From assembly GCA_027579435.1 (NCBI GenBank), contig JANBPK010000826.1, forward strand, positions 23,623 through 87,622: DNA of 64,000 nt, read 5' to 3'. Source of the DNA: Candolleomyces eurysporus (lineage: Eukaryota; Basidiomycota; Agaricomycetes; Agaricales; Psathyrellaceae). Below are positions 48,677 through 60,137 of the stretch, one piece after another (within the stretch, counting starts at the first letter, position 1; the number at the start of each line of letters is the position of its first letter). A model generated the notes under the pieces. The model did no database searches and was not told the origin of the DNA. It saw nothing but the letters and a program-made list of their open reading frames with translations. The position numbers and the translations under genes were made by a program.

Positions 48677-51407
48677 ATGAACGTTCTTCCAGGATCCCAA
48701 AATGTGCACATAGGACAGATGGTCAACTACCAGGTTGATGGAGGCTTCCACCAGCAGAGTTCGCTTACCAGCGCCGAGAAGAGGAGTAAGTGGTGGTTTT
48801 GTCAATGTCTTCACCGATCCTCTGCAAAATGTTAACAATTTACCTTCAGCCTTATTCGACATTCTTCAGCCCATCACCGATGCATCTCATACTCGCGATC
48901 GAAAACAATCACCTCCTGACTCTGCTTGCTTTCCCGGCACGAGGTTACAGGTGGTCAGCAAGGTTAACAGCTGGGCGAGGGGTGACATGACGACTGATTC
49001 GGAGCCCCATTTGCGCTGGATGCATGGATATGTCGGATGTGGCAAATCTTCCATATCTCAGGAGGTCTGTGACACGTCCCAGCGGGAGGATAGGCCAGTC
49101 GTGAGCTTCTTTTTCTTCCGAAACGCGGGCGATAGGAGCAAGATCTGGAGGCTCCCAACGACTTTAGCAAGCCAGATGGCAGCGACTGTCCCCCAGACAG
49201 AACCCTTCATACGTGAAGCCGTCCAAGCCAACCCGGCATTGCTGTGGCCACACAAGGGAGGAGTTTCTCTGCGAGCCCGGATGCAGTGCTTGGTATATGC
49301 ACCATTCAAAGCTGTCGTTCAGAGGAAGAAAAGGGTCAGGGCGTTGACGCAAGGCCCATTGCTCATGGTGTTGGATGGATTGGACGAGTGCGATAACAAA
49401 GACGAGATCCAGGAGCTCATCGACGGAATGCTAGCGTTCTTCAACGAAAACCCGCTTATTCCCCTTCGCGTTTTTATCACAAGCCGGGTCGAAGAGCACA
49501 TCCGATCCCGCCTGGATGTTCCACCGGTCATGTTGGACAACCTTGTGGACCATTGTTCCGACGAAGACATCGCCACCTTCCTGCACATCCTTTTCGAGGA
49601 TGGGTGTAGGCGGAACCCGGTTGTCCAAGCATACATTCGGCAGCACGGAGAGTGGCCTACCCAAAGTGACCGACGCAAACTCGTCAAACATATCGGGGGA
49701 TCCTTCATTTTCGCCTCGGCCGTATTCAAATTCATTATGTCAATGAACACCGAAGCAAACGACCGACCAACGCCGATGGATCGCCTTCCCTTGGCCCTCG
49801 AGATGAATCCCGGTCTCGATGGGCTTTACGCGCAAACATTGGCCCGGTCTAAGCACCTCCCCCGCTTCTCCGATATCATATCGACCATCGCACTGCTTTC
49901 GGCACCGCTTTCGACATCGGCGATCGCAGAGCTCCTCGGAATCCATATCTACGAGGTTGTCAATGTCCTCGTGAACTTGCAGGCAATCATTCAAGTTCCA
50001 GGAACAGACGACACACCTATCACGCTCTGCCATACCTCCCTCCGCGACTTCCTGGCCACCCAAAGTCGAGCGGGCGATTTCTTTGCGCACCCGTCCCATC
50101 ATGTCCGCCTCTACCTTCGTTTCCTTGAGTGCAAACTCAAGTATCTGCAACAAGACCCAGGGTTGTTTGCTCGCTCTGGCAAACAAATTCCTGCCGTTGT
50201 AGACTATTTTGATAAATATTTGGGCGCTCATCTGAGGGGCGGGTGGAGCTGCTTCAAACCATCGGAGTACAGTTCTGCTCTCCACCTCTGTCGCGAGGCA
50301 CTTGCACTCCAACCTGGGAACCCCAGGTCGATTGAGCGCCTGGCCAATGTATCTCGTTACCGTGCCAATCAGATCGGATCTCTCACAGACATGGACGAAG
50401 CCATTTCCCTCCATCGTGAAGTGCTCAAACTTCGACCATCGCCTCATCCCGAACGCTCAATTTCATTCGAAAATCTCAGCCATGCATTATCAGATCGCCA
50501 TTGGCTCACGGGAGCCATAGCTGACCTTGAGGAGGCCATTTTCGTGCATCGTCAAGCACTCGAACTTCGACCGTCGGGTCATCCACTTCGCTCAAACTCA
50601 CTCAGCACTCTTGGCAGTGTACTCCTCGATCGCTATAGGCGTACAGGACCCACGGCTCATCTTGAGGAGGCCATTTCCCTGTTTCGTGAAGCTCTCAAAC
50701 ATCAACCATCGCCTCATCGGTGTCGCTCAGACTCGCTCCATAATCTTGGCAATGCACTCGTAGATCGCCATAAGCTCACAGGAATCATGGCTGACCTTGA
50801 GGAGGCCCGTTCCTTGCTTCATGAAGCGCTCAAACTCCGACCATCCCCTCATCCGGATCGCTCAGACTCACTTAACATTCTCGGCTACGCACTCATATAT
50901 TATCATCGGCGCACGGGCGCCCTGGCCGACCTTGAAGACGCCATTGCTGTGCATCGTGAAGCGGTTGAACTTCGACCATTCCCTCATCCATTTCGCTCGT
51001 ACTCACTCTACAATCTCGGCAATGCACTCGCGAATCATCATCAGTGCACAGGAAATCTGGCTGACCTTGGCGAGGCCATTTCCCTTTTTTGCGAAGCGCT
51101 CGAGCTTCGACCATCGTCTCATCCGGATCGCTCATTTTCACTCCGCAGCCTTGCCGTATCTCTTAAAGCCATGTATAAAGAAACCCGCGCACTCTCCCAC
51201 CTTCAAGAGGCAATAGCTCACAGCGAAGAATTGCTCACGTTTCGTCCTGTTGGGCACCGGGATCGACCCGATTGCCTCAATCGTTTGATATCTCTCCTCC
51301 AGATGCGCTTCGATGCTACGGGACAAGAGGAAGATCTTGCCAAGGCCGCGACATTGAAAGAAGAAGCGTATCAATCGTCAGCTTCATCTACGGAGTCCGC
51401 GACGTAA
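48677..51407 (+). CDS. NLR-like NACHT-TPR protein 5
   Basis: Exons 48677-48785 and 48850-51407 give 888 aa with no lesion. The N-terminus is MNVLPGSQNVHIGQMVNYQV. Walker A here is HGYVGCGKSSISQEV, with Cys replacing the Ser before GKS seen in every other close copy; GxGK-S/T chemistry should tolerate it. Walker B is LLMVLDGLDECDNK. Eight TPR-type units, then RALSHLQEAIAHSEELLTF. It is inverted relative to copies 1-4 and placed beyond the CorA-like gene, so the copy moved with about 0.5 kb of 5' flank. Confidence 0.88.
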
Positions 51408-51680
51408 TTGTGCCAAATGGGTTGGTTGCGGGGGGATCGCACTGTCGTGAGTTGTATATTGTTTTGTTCCTTTGTAGAAGATTTGTCGGACACGATTGAT
51501 GTTCATCAGTTTATCCCGTCATCGGACTCTATGAATTTCTAGTACTGTTCCATTTACTTGCCATCTGTCTTTTTAGTTACCTTTTGCATGTCTTCGTAGA
51601 TTGTAGACGTAAATGGATTCTTCGTTGTAATAGGATCGATTTGCCCGGATCCCACGTGCGATATACTAGCTAGTGTTCAC
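51408..51680. other. 3' flank of NLR gene 5
   Basis: Matches the 3' flanks of copies 2-4 in reverse orientation, and 60859-61130. No gene is seen. Confidence 0.5.
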
Positions 51681-51955
51681 CGTTCCGCATTTGATTTATG
51701 GTCACGGCCTCATAGAACCACGGTTAACAGCACATCTTTGCAATGGTCTCTAAGGCCGCCAGATAACTTGGTGTACCCCGGCTAACAATACCTGTCTCAG
51801 TTAATCTGTCCGCGGCCGGTTTGAGTGCTTTCTGTTTGCTTTGCCCACGACAACCGGTATACCAAGGTATGTCCGATTGAACTTGCCATGGACTGCGCTC
51901 ACGAGGACTGATAGGTGGCCGGGGAAAGGCATGGACGTCTGTGAACTACGTTCCG
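51681..51955. repeat. duplicate of the permease gene's 5' flank
   Basis: GCATTTGAT then ATGGTCAC-GCCTCAT at 51693-51715 and CTGATAGGTGGCCGGGGAAAG near 51908 correspond to 54755-54775 and 54857-54877 upstream of the permease. The copy is fused directly to a CorA-like fragment. Confidence 0.6.
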
Positions 51956-52256
51956 GATCCGTGCACACCACCTATACTATTCCTCTCTTCTCAACGATTT
52001 CACCAAAGCCGTTGACTTTGTCCAAGAGACGCCAACGCCATTCATGACCTCATCCAACTTTGACCAAGCATCGTTGATGAATACGGCTCGCTGATGACGC
52101 GGGAATGCGAAAATTTGCGACACGAGATTATGCGTCTCAAGGCCATGCTGCATCAGCAGGAACAACGCTTACAGAACCGGACGACAGCTACTAAGGAGGG
52201 GTATATGACAGAGATGACGCAAGCATCTGTTCGTGACAGTGCTGGTAAACCCTAAT
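51955..52256 (+). pseudogene. internal fragment of the CorA-like gene
   Basis: Matches 46990-47290 closely (FVQETPTPFMTSSNFDQAS region to the EGYMTEMTQAS block). A one-base loss near 52078 gives TTGATGAATACGG against TTGGATGAAAGCG and breaks the frame. After the intron donor the sequence jumps to the equivalent of 47733, so both core membrane exons are deleted. Confidence 0.75.
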
Positions 52257-52640
52257 CTTCTCGCCGCTAGTTCACTTGGATATCCTTCTGTCTCTCGACC
52301 GTATACTGTATGCAGCTGGAGTAATGGAACTGTTACTTATGCATGAGACAGAAAGCTGTAGCTGGAGTTGCCGTGGGTCGTTCAACTGATTGATGTTGGG
52401 ATTCCTGACTTTTTATTTGGTATCTACCGACCAAAACAAGTGTTCAACAAGTGTTCAATAGCTGCTACTAAAATCCGGATGGCGGTACAAATAAACGAAT
52501 GAATTGTTTAGTACGGTGCATGCTGTTCTGCTCGGTCAGTGGAGACGGCTTCGTAAATGGTGCACAGACTCCTTAGTAGGTCGAGTAGATCACAATGAGA
52601 GTTCATTGAATTTTGAAACGACGGAGAGAGAGAGAGATGA
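52257..52640 (-). pseudogene. CorA-like 3' flank plus 5' fragment of DUF1308 gene, copy 2
   Basis: Continues the duplicate of 47745-48140. Bases 52510-52625 match the start of the DUF1308 gene on the minus strand, as does copy 1. The ATG equivalent is degraded (GAGAGTTCATTG against GATGTCATTG). Confidence 0.6.
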
Positions 52641-53435
52641 TATAGTTCAGGACAAGTTGAACCAGCAATTCATGATGCACATAATTTTTGAATCAATGAT
52701 ACGTCAACGGGTTCATCTCTGCTTCATTCCACAACCTCAGTTTCAACAAAATTCTTGCAATGTCACTCTAAAGGCCTGCTTCTGCCCGCCTGCACTTGCC
52801 CAACAGCAACGGAGATGGGCCATTCACATAATTTTGGACTGCGACGAAGCGATTTCCCTGCTCGAGAGCATGGGCACTTGGCCTGAATGTCGCCAATCCC
52901 TGCCTCAATAATGGATCGAAGATGAAACTCCTGCGAGGGCTTCTAGACTTTCCTTGCCTTGTCGCGGGCGTTATTGAGCACGACCTCCATCTTAGCAACA
53001 TCCGAACCGGGAGTCACTCAAGAGCTTCAAAATCACATTCAACAAACGCGTTCAGCCGCAGCGTTTCACACGGCCGTGTTGATTGACCACTGCAGGTCCA
53101 TCCGCAGGTACCATCCACACCAATACCACCTCTTCTTCAACGAACACTAGCACGAGCTCTGGAAAATCCGCTTGGTTTATATCAAACTTCATTCCTTTCT
53201 TCACCTGTTCTGCCAAACCGATGAGGAGGGGGTCGACATCTCAACGCTGTCGCAACTCTCATAATGATTGGGTGGTCTTTGCCCCTGCGTCTATCCAACT
53301 TTGACCGTTCCCCTCCCTACCTTCTGTTTTTCCTCTTAAATGTCTATGGGCAACAATACCGGAGTGGTATTTCCAGTGATGATCTGTACGTCAACCTAAT
53401 TGGCTTTTTCGTTTGGTTGAATCTGAGAATTCTAG
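52641..53435. other. low-information region with broken coding-like stretches
   Basis: A Thr/Ser-rich frame (TNTTSSSTNTSTSSGKSAWF) at 53110-53180 looks exon-like but has no neighbours I can join. I cannot support a gene. Confidence 0.3.
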
Positions 53436-53975
53436 GAATGTAGCCAGAAGACTGAGGTCATACCGAATGACGAGGACGAAATGTACGTTCTGCAAGCTTC
53501 CAAAATCACAATTACCCTGGTTTTCTCACATACATCCTTGCTGCATAATCGAGGCAGCTCAACGCCTTGGCAGCAAATTCGAACCTGGTGATCGCAAGCG
53601 GGGTGTTGACCCATGAGCGTCGTGTCTGGTCTGACGACCCTACAGACATAATTTACAATGCCACGTTAGCAAAGGCTTTCAACACAACCCTTGTTCACTA
53701 CCAGGAAACCGTTCGAAGGATGAAAATCATGAACAAGCATTGTAAAACGGGCCACACTCCAGAACCAAGAATAGAACATAGATGCCCTTCGAATGGCTCT
53801 TTTGGCTCAGAAGTCATGTCGGTACGTCCAGAACCTGACTTTTCCGTGCAGCCTGTTCTCAGGTTGGATGGGAAACTTAGCATCTTCTCTCTTACAGAGG
53901 ATGCTCTATTCCCTCGCAGATTCATTCCACTCCCAGCCAAATATCGGAGTGTCCTCGTTTTAAGACCTCCAATGA
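53436..53975 (+). CDS. hypothetical protein, incomplete model
   Basis: Two segments, 53436-53482 and 53554-53975, join with a GT-AG intron to give TEVIPNDEDEMQLNALAANS then LVIASGVLTHERRVWSDDP, and HYQETVRRMKIMNKHCKTGH. The end PAKYRSVLVLRPPM precedes a GTACGT donor. The 5' exon and the 3' exon are not resolved. I do not recognise the family; it could equally be a decayed gene. Confidence 0.3.
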
Positions 53976-54995
53976 GTACGTTTCCTTTCCCTATTCCTCT
54001 TGACCATTCTTCCATCCATCTAACTGGTTTTGTCACTTGCCACAGCTATCTAGACGTGCCAAATCTCTCGTGGCGCCTTACCTCCCCCGCCTTCGAGAAC
54101 GTCCCAACCTAACATCTAAGCTGGCTCTTACCCCGCCCTCTATATAGGTGTCTTTTTGACCTCATTGGCGAAACCCTGCCCCATCCAACGGCAAATCTGA
54201 GAGGGACCGCGCATATATCTCCGACCGGTTAGGCACGTGGCTCCCATGTCAAAATGCCTCGGACAATTGCCGCGCGTAGCGACGGCCCATACCTCTATGT
54301 CTGAGAGGGACGGCGCATATATCTCCGAAATCGCCAAGGAAGTAGTGGAGTGCCAAATGGGAGGTCGCATCTTCAGTGAGGAGGAAATTGGCCGCGGAAG
54401 GGAGGTCCTCATAGGGCCGGATCGCCGCATGCTGGCATGGAAGTGCGGTGGGAGGCATCAATGGTATGGCTGTTGCGGTGAAGGCTAATCTTTGGGCGAT
54501 ACATATTGGATCCTAGCTGAGTAGTTCTTACTGCATCCATATTTATTTTATTTTGATGTTGCGCTCCTTTGGCAGTTTCCTTCGTTCTAAACGTGATGAA
54601 AATGCCTTTGGCTACCAGGGTCTCATTTTGTCGCCTGAACGTTCTGATGTGGCTGCTGTGCAATCACCGGTAGATCCACACACCTTATCGGACCGCATTC
54701 CAGATTCAATACGTCTCACGTGTAACATATAGGAGAAAACGTGTTCTGCATTTGATCAATGGTCACAGCCTCATTCTCCATTGTTTTCCCCACCACAGCA
54801 ACTAGGGGACCTAGGTATGTTCTATTCAACTTGCCAGTGATTGTACTCACCAGGACCAATAGGTAGCTGGGGAAAGGTGTGGGAGCCTGTGAAGTACGCT
54901 CTCTATTCTATCCGAGCGCCCAAGGTCCAAGGAATACTCCGATTGGACCTCATTACGATTACGAGACAAGAGTGTACCGGCTGGGCCCATCCGCC
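53976..54995. other. intergenic; permease 5' region at right
   Basis: The stretch 54175-54340 contains a short near-repeat (TCTGAGAGGGAC-GCGCATATATCTCCGA at 54197 and 54301). No coding feature is supported. 54735-54900 is the source or sister of the duplicate at 51681-51955. Confidence 0.4.
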
Positions 54996-56738
54996 ATGAC
55001 CACTCGATTTTCAATTATAACCCTCATATTTTTCTTCCTTTCGACCATCTTCGTCATCCAGTCACTGTCTTTCCATGTGTCCCTTCCTTTCATTGGCAAA
55101 CGAAGGGTCACTATTGGCCTAATGACGGCCCCAATCATGGCCATTGCAATCCTGTGGGCATCTCAGTGCCTTGGGGCCACGCAGATACGAAACGGCATAG
55201 TTGGAACAGGTGTGCTGCTCAATGATTCCCAAAAGGCTCACCTACTTACCGTTCACCCAGATAACATCAAGCCATACAACATCCTCATCCTATTTGTTTC
55301 TTTCGCTTACATGGCCATTACCCTGGACGTTACCGGGATCCTCCAAGCTGCCGCTTTCTGGGTCAGCAACAAAGGTTGCTCCAGCGGTCGCAAGCTCTAC
55401 TTCTACTTCTACCTTCTCATCACCCTCCTCAGCATGATCGTTGGCAGTGACCCGGTCATTCTTTCCGGCACTGTCTTCATGGTCCGCTACACCGCTGCAA
55501 CCGGACTGAACCCCGACGCTTGGCTCATTTCCGAATTTGCTGCTGCCAACACTGCAAGTATGGTCCTATTCGTTGGCAACCCCACAAATGCCATCATTTG
55601 CGAAGGTTTACGAGTCAACCACGCAACTTTCACCGCCTACACAGTTTTACCATTCGTTGCCTGTAGCATTGCTTGCTATCTTGTGCTGATGCTTCAGTAC
55701 CGGAACGAAAAACATGTTCCACGGAGACTAATTGTTTCAGGGCACCTTAATCCCCGGGAGGTTCTGCGGGATCCGGTCAGCGCCATTTTTGGCACCATCT
55801 GGCTTGCCACCTTCCTCGTTGTAGCCATCGTCCTCAGCCGCTTCCATGTCGATGTCTGGAAGATTGCGCTGCCATTCGGTGGTGGCAAGTTCGTCTTCGA
55901 TATCTGTTGGGACCATTATAGATATTCAACAGGCAAGATACCCAAATTTGACGATAGGCAACGTAATGGATCCCTTCCATCCAACACCAACTCATCTGAC
56001 TCCGATCTTCACAAATGGGCAATAGATAGCCTTGGTAATGATTTTCAACGAGCCCATCTCCCCCGAAGACTCTTTATAGACGCCCATCGACAGGATAACG
56101 AATCGAAGGACGATATTCTTGGCGATGATTTGCAAAGGATGGAATCGCCAGTCCCTGTGACAAGGCCAGATCCCGCCCTTGACAAACCCTTTCCCAAACT
56201 GCTTTGTCAACTGTCCTTAAAATATAGGAAACTCGCCGCCCATTTCCCCACATTCTTCGCCGCCCTACCCCAATTACCCTTCGGTCTCATCCCTTTTGTC
56301 TTCTCCCAGTTCATCCTCATTGAAGCCCTGGAACACCAAGGGTGGATAAACATCTTCTCCCAGTGGCTCGTCATTGCCTCCAACAAACAAATGATGCCGG
56401 TCATCTGGCTCGTTGGTATATTCGGTGTTATCCTATGCAACATTTCGGGAACAAATATTGGAGCTACGATCTTGCTCATCAAGATCATTCGAGCTTCAGC
56501 CTTTGAAGAGAGTACTGTTCGAGCAGCGGCAGTGTCGCTTGCTGTTGCGAGCAATATTGGTGCCGTGAGCTTTACATTCTCAGCGAGCCTGGTTGGACTG
56601 TTGTGGGTGGCCATTTTGAGGGATAAAGGTATTCAGATCAAGCAGTGGAAGTTTGCGATGTGGAATGCGCTTCCGCTGTTTGCAATGTCGGGTGTGGGAT
56701 TGGGTGTTGTGAGTGCAATGATGGAGGTCCTTTACTGA
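54996..56738 (+). CDS. ArsB/NhaD-superfamily anion permease
   Basis: Single exon of 580 aa, unlike the intron-rich neighbours. The ATG at 54996 opens MTTRFSIITLIFFFLSTIFV. About a dozen hydrophobic segments follow, including the superfamily's paired half-motifs: GSDPVILSGTVFMVRYTAAT with EFAAANTASMVLFVGNPTNA in the first half and NISGTNIGATILLIKIIRAS with AVSLAVASNIGAVSFTFSAS in the second. A hydrophilic loop of about 110 residues separates the halves. The NPTN and GTNIG turns fit the citrate/arsenite/Na+-H+ exchanger fold; the substrate cannot be decided. No ArsA-like or regulatory gene is adjacent, so an arsenic role is not supported. Confidence 0.82.
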   Translation: MTTRFSIITLIFFFLSTIFVIQSLSFHVSLPFIGKRRVTIGLMTAPIMAIAILWASQCLGATQIRNGIVGTGVLLNDSQKAHLLTVHPDNIKPYNILILFVSFAYMAITLDVTGILQAAAFWVSNKGCSSGRKLYFYFYLLITLLSMIVGSDPVILSGTVFMVRYTAATGLNPDAWLISEFAAANTASMVLFVGNPTNAIICEGLRVNHATFTAYTVLPFVACSIACYLVLMLQYRNEKHVPRRLIVSGHLNPREVLRDPVSAIFGTIWLATFLVVAIVLSRFHVDVWKIALPFGGGKFVFDICWDHYRYSTGKIPKFDDRQRNGSLPSNTNSSDSDLHKWAIDSLGNDFQRAHLPRRLFIDAHRQDNESKDDILGDDLQRMESPVPVTRPDPALDKPFPKLLCQLSLKYRKLAAHFPTFFAALPQLPFGLIPFVFSQFILIEALEHQGWINIFSQWLVIASNKQMMPVIWLVGIFGVILCNISGTNIGATILLIKIIRASAFEESTVRAAAVSLAVASNIGAVSFTFSASLVGLLWVAILRDKGIQIKQWKFAMWNALPLFAMSGVGLGVVSAMMEVLY

Positions 56739-57383
56739 AGTTTTAGAAATTCAAATTGGACTATGCCATTCAGTTATATAGATGTTTTCTTTGTATCTAC
56801 TTTTGATTTATACGTGTATCCTACTGCAATATCCAACATCCTCCAAGCACCTGTCCTCAGCCGCGCTTTCCTGCTTGATCGAGGGGCACATTGATGGCAC
56901 GGGTTCACGGGTTCAAACAGAAATGCGTGTACCGGTGCATTGACGTTCAATGTTTTCCCACCATGTCTATGTAGGAAATAGTCAAGATACTTGTGTATGA
57001 AATATGACACAACGCCCAGAATTTTGATACCACAATAGCTATGAGGGCACGAGGCCTTTCATAAATGCGTTGGTTTGCCCAAATCCGCCTTACTATCTAT
57101 CAATTCTTGTACGACGGTGTCGCTGCATCTGACCTTCACTGATGAATTTTGAGAGTTTCAATGCGGCGAATTCGTCCGAACGGTGCAAGTGCATTCTCTC
57201 CCCAACCAATTCTGCCATAGTGCTAGGGACAGTTTCAATGGACAAAATGATCTCAAGCCTTCGGATTGAAGGCAACTACACGTGCCCTAGCGCGATTACC
57301 TGTCGAACATGAGGTAATTCGAGTCTCTTATGATGAGATAAGCATGGCAGCTCTTTTCTCTTTCTGCCCTCATTTCTCCCTCC
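56739..57383. other. intergenic, permease to NLR 6
   Basis: No coding exon is recognised. A repeated GGTTCACGGGTTCA lies near 56901-56915. Confidence 0.45.
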
Positions 57384-60137
57384 ATGGATCACCGCATCAG
57401 CGTCTTGGAAGGATCCGATGGTGCTCGAGTCCAGACAATTATCACCAATCAGATCGAGTCTCAGTACCTTCAATTTCCGCCCCAGTTTGGTGGGTATCCC
57501 AGTCGTTTGTTACTATCCATCGCCAGTAATTCTGACTGTGATCGCACTTCAGCTTTGTCCGACCTCCTTCAGCCCATTCCAGACGCTTCCCACAAGCGAA
57601 ATCGGAAAGTGTCACCCCCTGACTCTACTTTCTTCCCCGGTACGCGAAAGGTCGTGATCAAGGCGATCCTCTCCTGGGCCTCAAGTAACGTCCTGCTCCA
57701 ACGGAACCACATCTTCTACCTATACGGATATGCCGGCAGCGGCAAATCTGCTATAGCTCAAGCCGTATGCGAGCAAGTTGGGAGAGGTTCCCGACTGCTT
57801 GCTAGCTTTTTCTTCCGACTCGACGCAGGGGATAGAAGCCGGATTGGAAGACTTCCGAATACTCTTGCAAGCCAAGTCGCAACGGCCCTCCCCGAAACTG
57901 CGCCTTTGATTCAAGCCGCCATGAACAGTGACTCGGAATTAGCATCGACTCATTCGAGATTGGCTCTGGGCGCTCGACTTGAAGCGTTGGTGTATGAACC
58001 ATTCAAAACAGTCATTGAGCGGAGCTCACTCGCCCCAAACACATTATCCCATCCTTATCTCATCGTGATTGATGGCCTCGACGAGTGCGAAGACAAAGAG
58101 GGCGTTCAAGAATTTCTCAATTGCACGCTGAGATTCTTCGAACAGCAAACCTTGATCCCTCTTCGTGTCTTGATCACCAGTCGTATCGAGCAACATATCC
58201 ACTCCTCTTTGAACTCTGCCACCGGCGGGGTCCGCCTCAAAGACCTCGGTGATCACTGCTCCAGAGACGATATTGAGACGTTCATGCGCGATGTATTCGA
58301 CAAGTGCATTGAAAAAGACCGGGTTATACAAGCATATATACGAGAACATGGACCATGGCCAGACCAATCTGACGCCGACAGGTTGGTCGATCACATTGGT
58401 GGATCCTTCGCCTTCGCATCGACACTATTCACCTTCATATTTCACGGACCTGGCCCTCAGGGCGCTCAGTCAACACCAATGAGCCGTCTTCCCCTGACCT
58501 TCGACATCGATCCCAAGTTTGATAGCCTTTACTCAGCAACACTCGCACGGTCTGAACACCTTCCCCATTTCCTCGAGGTAATCTCAACCCTAGCCCTCAT
58601 CAATGACCCACTGCCAGTGTCAGGAATCGCCGAGCTCCTTGGCCTATCGACCTATCAAGTGGTTCAAGTCCTACTCGACCTTCAAGCCATCATCCATCTT
58701 CCAGAAACCGACAACTCGGATATACCCGTCATGTTCTGTCACGCCTCCCTTCGTGACTTCTTGACAAGTCAAGACCGGTCAGGACGTTTTCATGCATCAC
58801 CTGCATTCCATCTCCGCCTCTTCTTTCAATGCTTCATCATTGGTTTGAAGGAGCGACGACAACGCCCACTTCAACTCGTGAGGGAGACAGTTGCTATGGC
58901 ATATTCCATGCAATACGAAGAAAGCCACTGGACAAAGGGAAAACATGCTTTCAAAGGGCATGCTGCCGGTGCTAGGATCTTCAAACTGTGCCGTAAAGTA
59001 CAGAAACGCTCACCGTCATCCGAATCTCATGCGTCGTACCTCGACAAACTTGGGATCACACTCCTTAAAATGGTCAACGACACAGAGGATGCCTTTCAAG
59101 TTGAAGGGATTGTCTCACTCCATCGCGAAGCACTCAGCCTTCGGCCGTCTTCCAATGATGCACGGCTTGCGACACTCGACAATCTCGGCATTGCACTCTG
59201 CAAGCTATTTGAAAACTCCGGGTCTACCCCTGCCGTGGACGAAGCTATTTCCCTGTTTCGTGAAACACGCCGTCTTCGCCCATCTCCCCATGCCAATCTT
59301 TCCGTATCCCTCAATAATCTCGGAATTGCCCTTTATATGCTGTTTCAGCAGAGCGGGTGTATCGAGAACATTGTGGAAGCCATTGGAATACATCGTGAAG
59401 CGCTGAGCCTTCGATCATTTCCCAACCCTGACCGATCTTTCTCACTCAACAATCTCGGCAACGCACTTCATGCACTATGCGAACACCAGTGGTCTCCTTT
59501 GTACGCCAAGGAGGCCATAGCGCTGTATCATGAAGCACTCACTCTTCAAGACCGGCCCTCAACGCTCACGAATCTTGGCAATGCCCTGCGACATCAAGGG
59601 GAGCATTCAGGGCACGTTCCTGACTACGACGAAGCGATTAATCTGCTCCAGAGAGCATTGACCCTTCTTGAAGAGTGTCCTTCGATTGCCTGTCGTTGGA
59701 CCCTCATGAATATCGGCGTGGCATTCTTCTCTCGCTCCAGGACATCAGGATCGGCCGAGGACCTCGATGAGGCCATTTCCTCGCTCCGTAAATCTCTTGA
59801 TTTAATTCCCCAACACCACATATATCGCCACAAGGCCCTTCGTTATCTTGTCCTGTCCCTCCAAGCTCTCTATGAAAGGGATCAATCTCTCGCCTCCCTC
59901 GAAGGGGCGATTACACATAACCGGGAACTTCTTACCAGGCACTACACGTCCGGACACAGGCATCGAGGAGAGTGGTTAGACAAGTTGATATCGCTTCTGC
60001 GGATCCATGCCGATGCGTCAGGGTGTCGCGATCACTTGGACGAAGCTATGAGGCTTGATGTAGAGCTTAGAAGCCTCATGATCATGTCGTCGGGTCGACC
60101 GGAGCTCTCTGCTGTTTCGCCAGTGTCTCAGGCCTAG
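57384..60137 (+). CDS. divergent NLR-like NACHT-TPR protein 6
   Basis: 917 aa as one frame; a 48-nt stretch at about 57505-57552 (GTTTGT to TTCAG) sits where the other copies have their intron and may also be spliced without changing frame (901 aa). N-terminal MDHRISVLEGSDGARVQTII differs from the other copies but occupies the same place. The linker LLQPIPDASHKRNRK is conserved. NACHT: Walker A YGYAGSGKSAIAQAV, Walker B YLIVIDGLDECEDK, LITSRIEQHIHS. About eight TPR-type units follow with more divergence (VSLHREALSLRPSSNDARLA), then the cap DQSLASLEGAITHNRELL. A distant paralogue rather than a product of the recent burst. Confidence 0.86.
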   Translation: MDHRISVLEGSDGARVQTIITNQIESQYLQFPPQFGGYPSRLLLSIASNSDCDRTSALSDLLQPIPDASHKRNRKVSPPDSTFFPGTRKVVIKAILSWASSNVLLQRNHIFYLYGYAGSGKSAIAQAVCEQVGRGSRLLASFFFRLDAGDRSRIGRLPNTLASQVATALPETAPLIQAAMNSDSELASTHSRLALGARLEALVYEPFKTVIERSSLAPNTLSHPYLIVIDGLDECEDKEGVQEFLNCTLRFFEQQTLIPLRVLITSRIEQHIHSSLNSATGGVRLKDLGDHCSRDDIETFMRDVFDKCIEKDRVIQAYIREHGPWPDQSDADRLVDHIGGSFAFASTLFTFIFHGPGPQGAQSTPMSRLPLTFDIDPKFDSLYSATLARSEHLPHFLEVISTLALINDPLPVSGIAELLGLSTYQVVQVLLDLQAIIHLPETDNSDIPVMFCHASLRDFLTSQDRSGRFHASPAFHLRLFFQCFIIGLKERRQRPLQLVRETVAMAYSMQYEESHWTKGKHAFKGHAAGARIFKLCRKVQKRSPSSESHASYLDKLGITLLKMVNDTEDAFQVEGIVSLHREALSLRPSSNDARLATLDNLGIALCKLFENSGSTPAVDEAISLFRETRRLRPSPHANLSVSLNNLGIALYMLFQQSGCIENIVEAIGIHREALSLRSFPNPDRSFSLNNLGNALHALCEHQWSPLYAKEAIALYHEALTLQDRPSTLTNLGNALRHQGEHSGHVPDYDEAINLLQRALTLLEECPSIACRWTLMNIGVAFFSRSRTSGSAEDLDEAISSLRKSLDLIPQHHIYRHKALRYLVLSLQALYERDQSLASLEGAITHNRELLTRHYTSGHRHRGEWLDKLISLLRIHADASGCRDHLDEAMRLDVELRSLMIMSSGRPELSAVSPVSQA

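Noticed and set aside
54237..54488. 83-codon plus ORF and overlapping minus ORFs
   Set aside because: Competing frames on both strands without family features.
54996..56738. Permease as part of an arsenic resistance cluster
   Set aside because: No ArsA, reductase, methyltransferase or regulator gene is nearby; the fold alone does not give the substrate.
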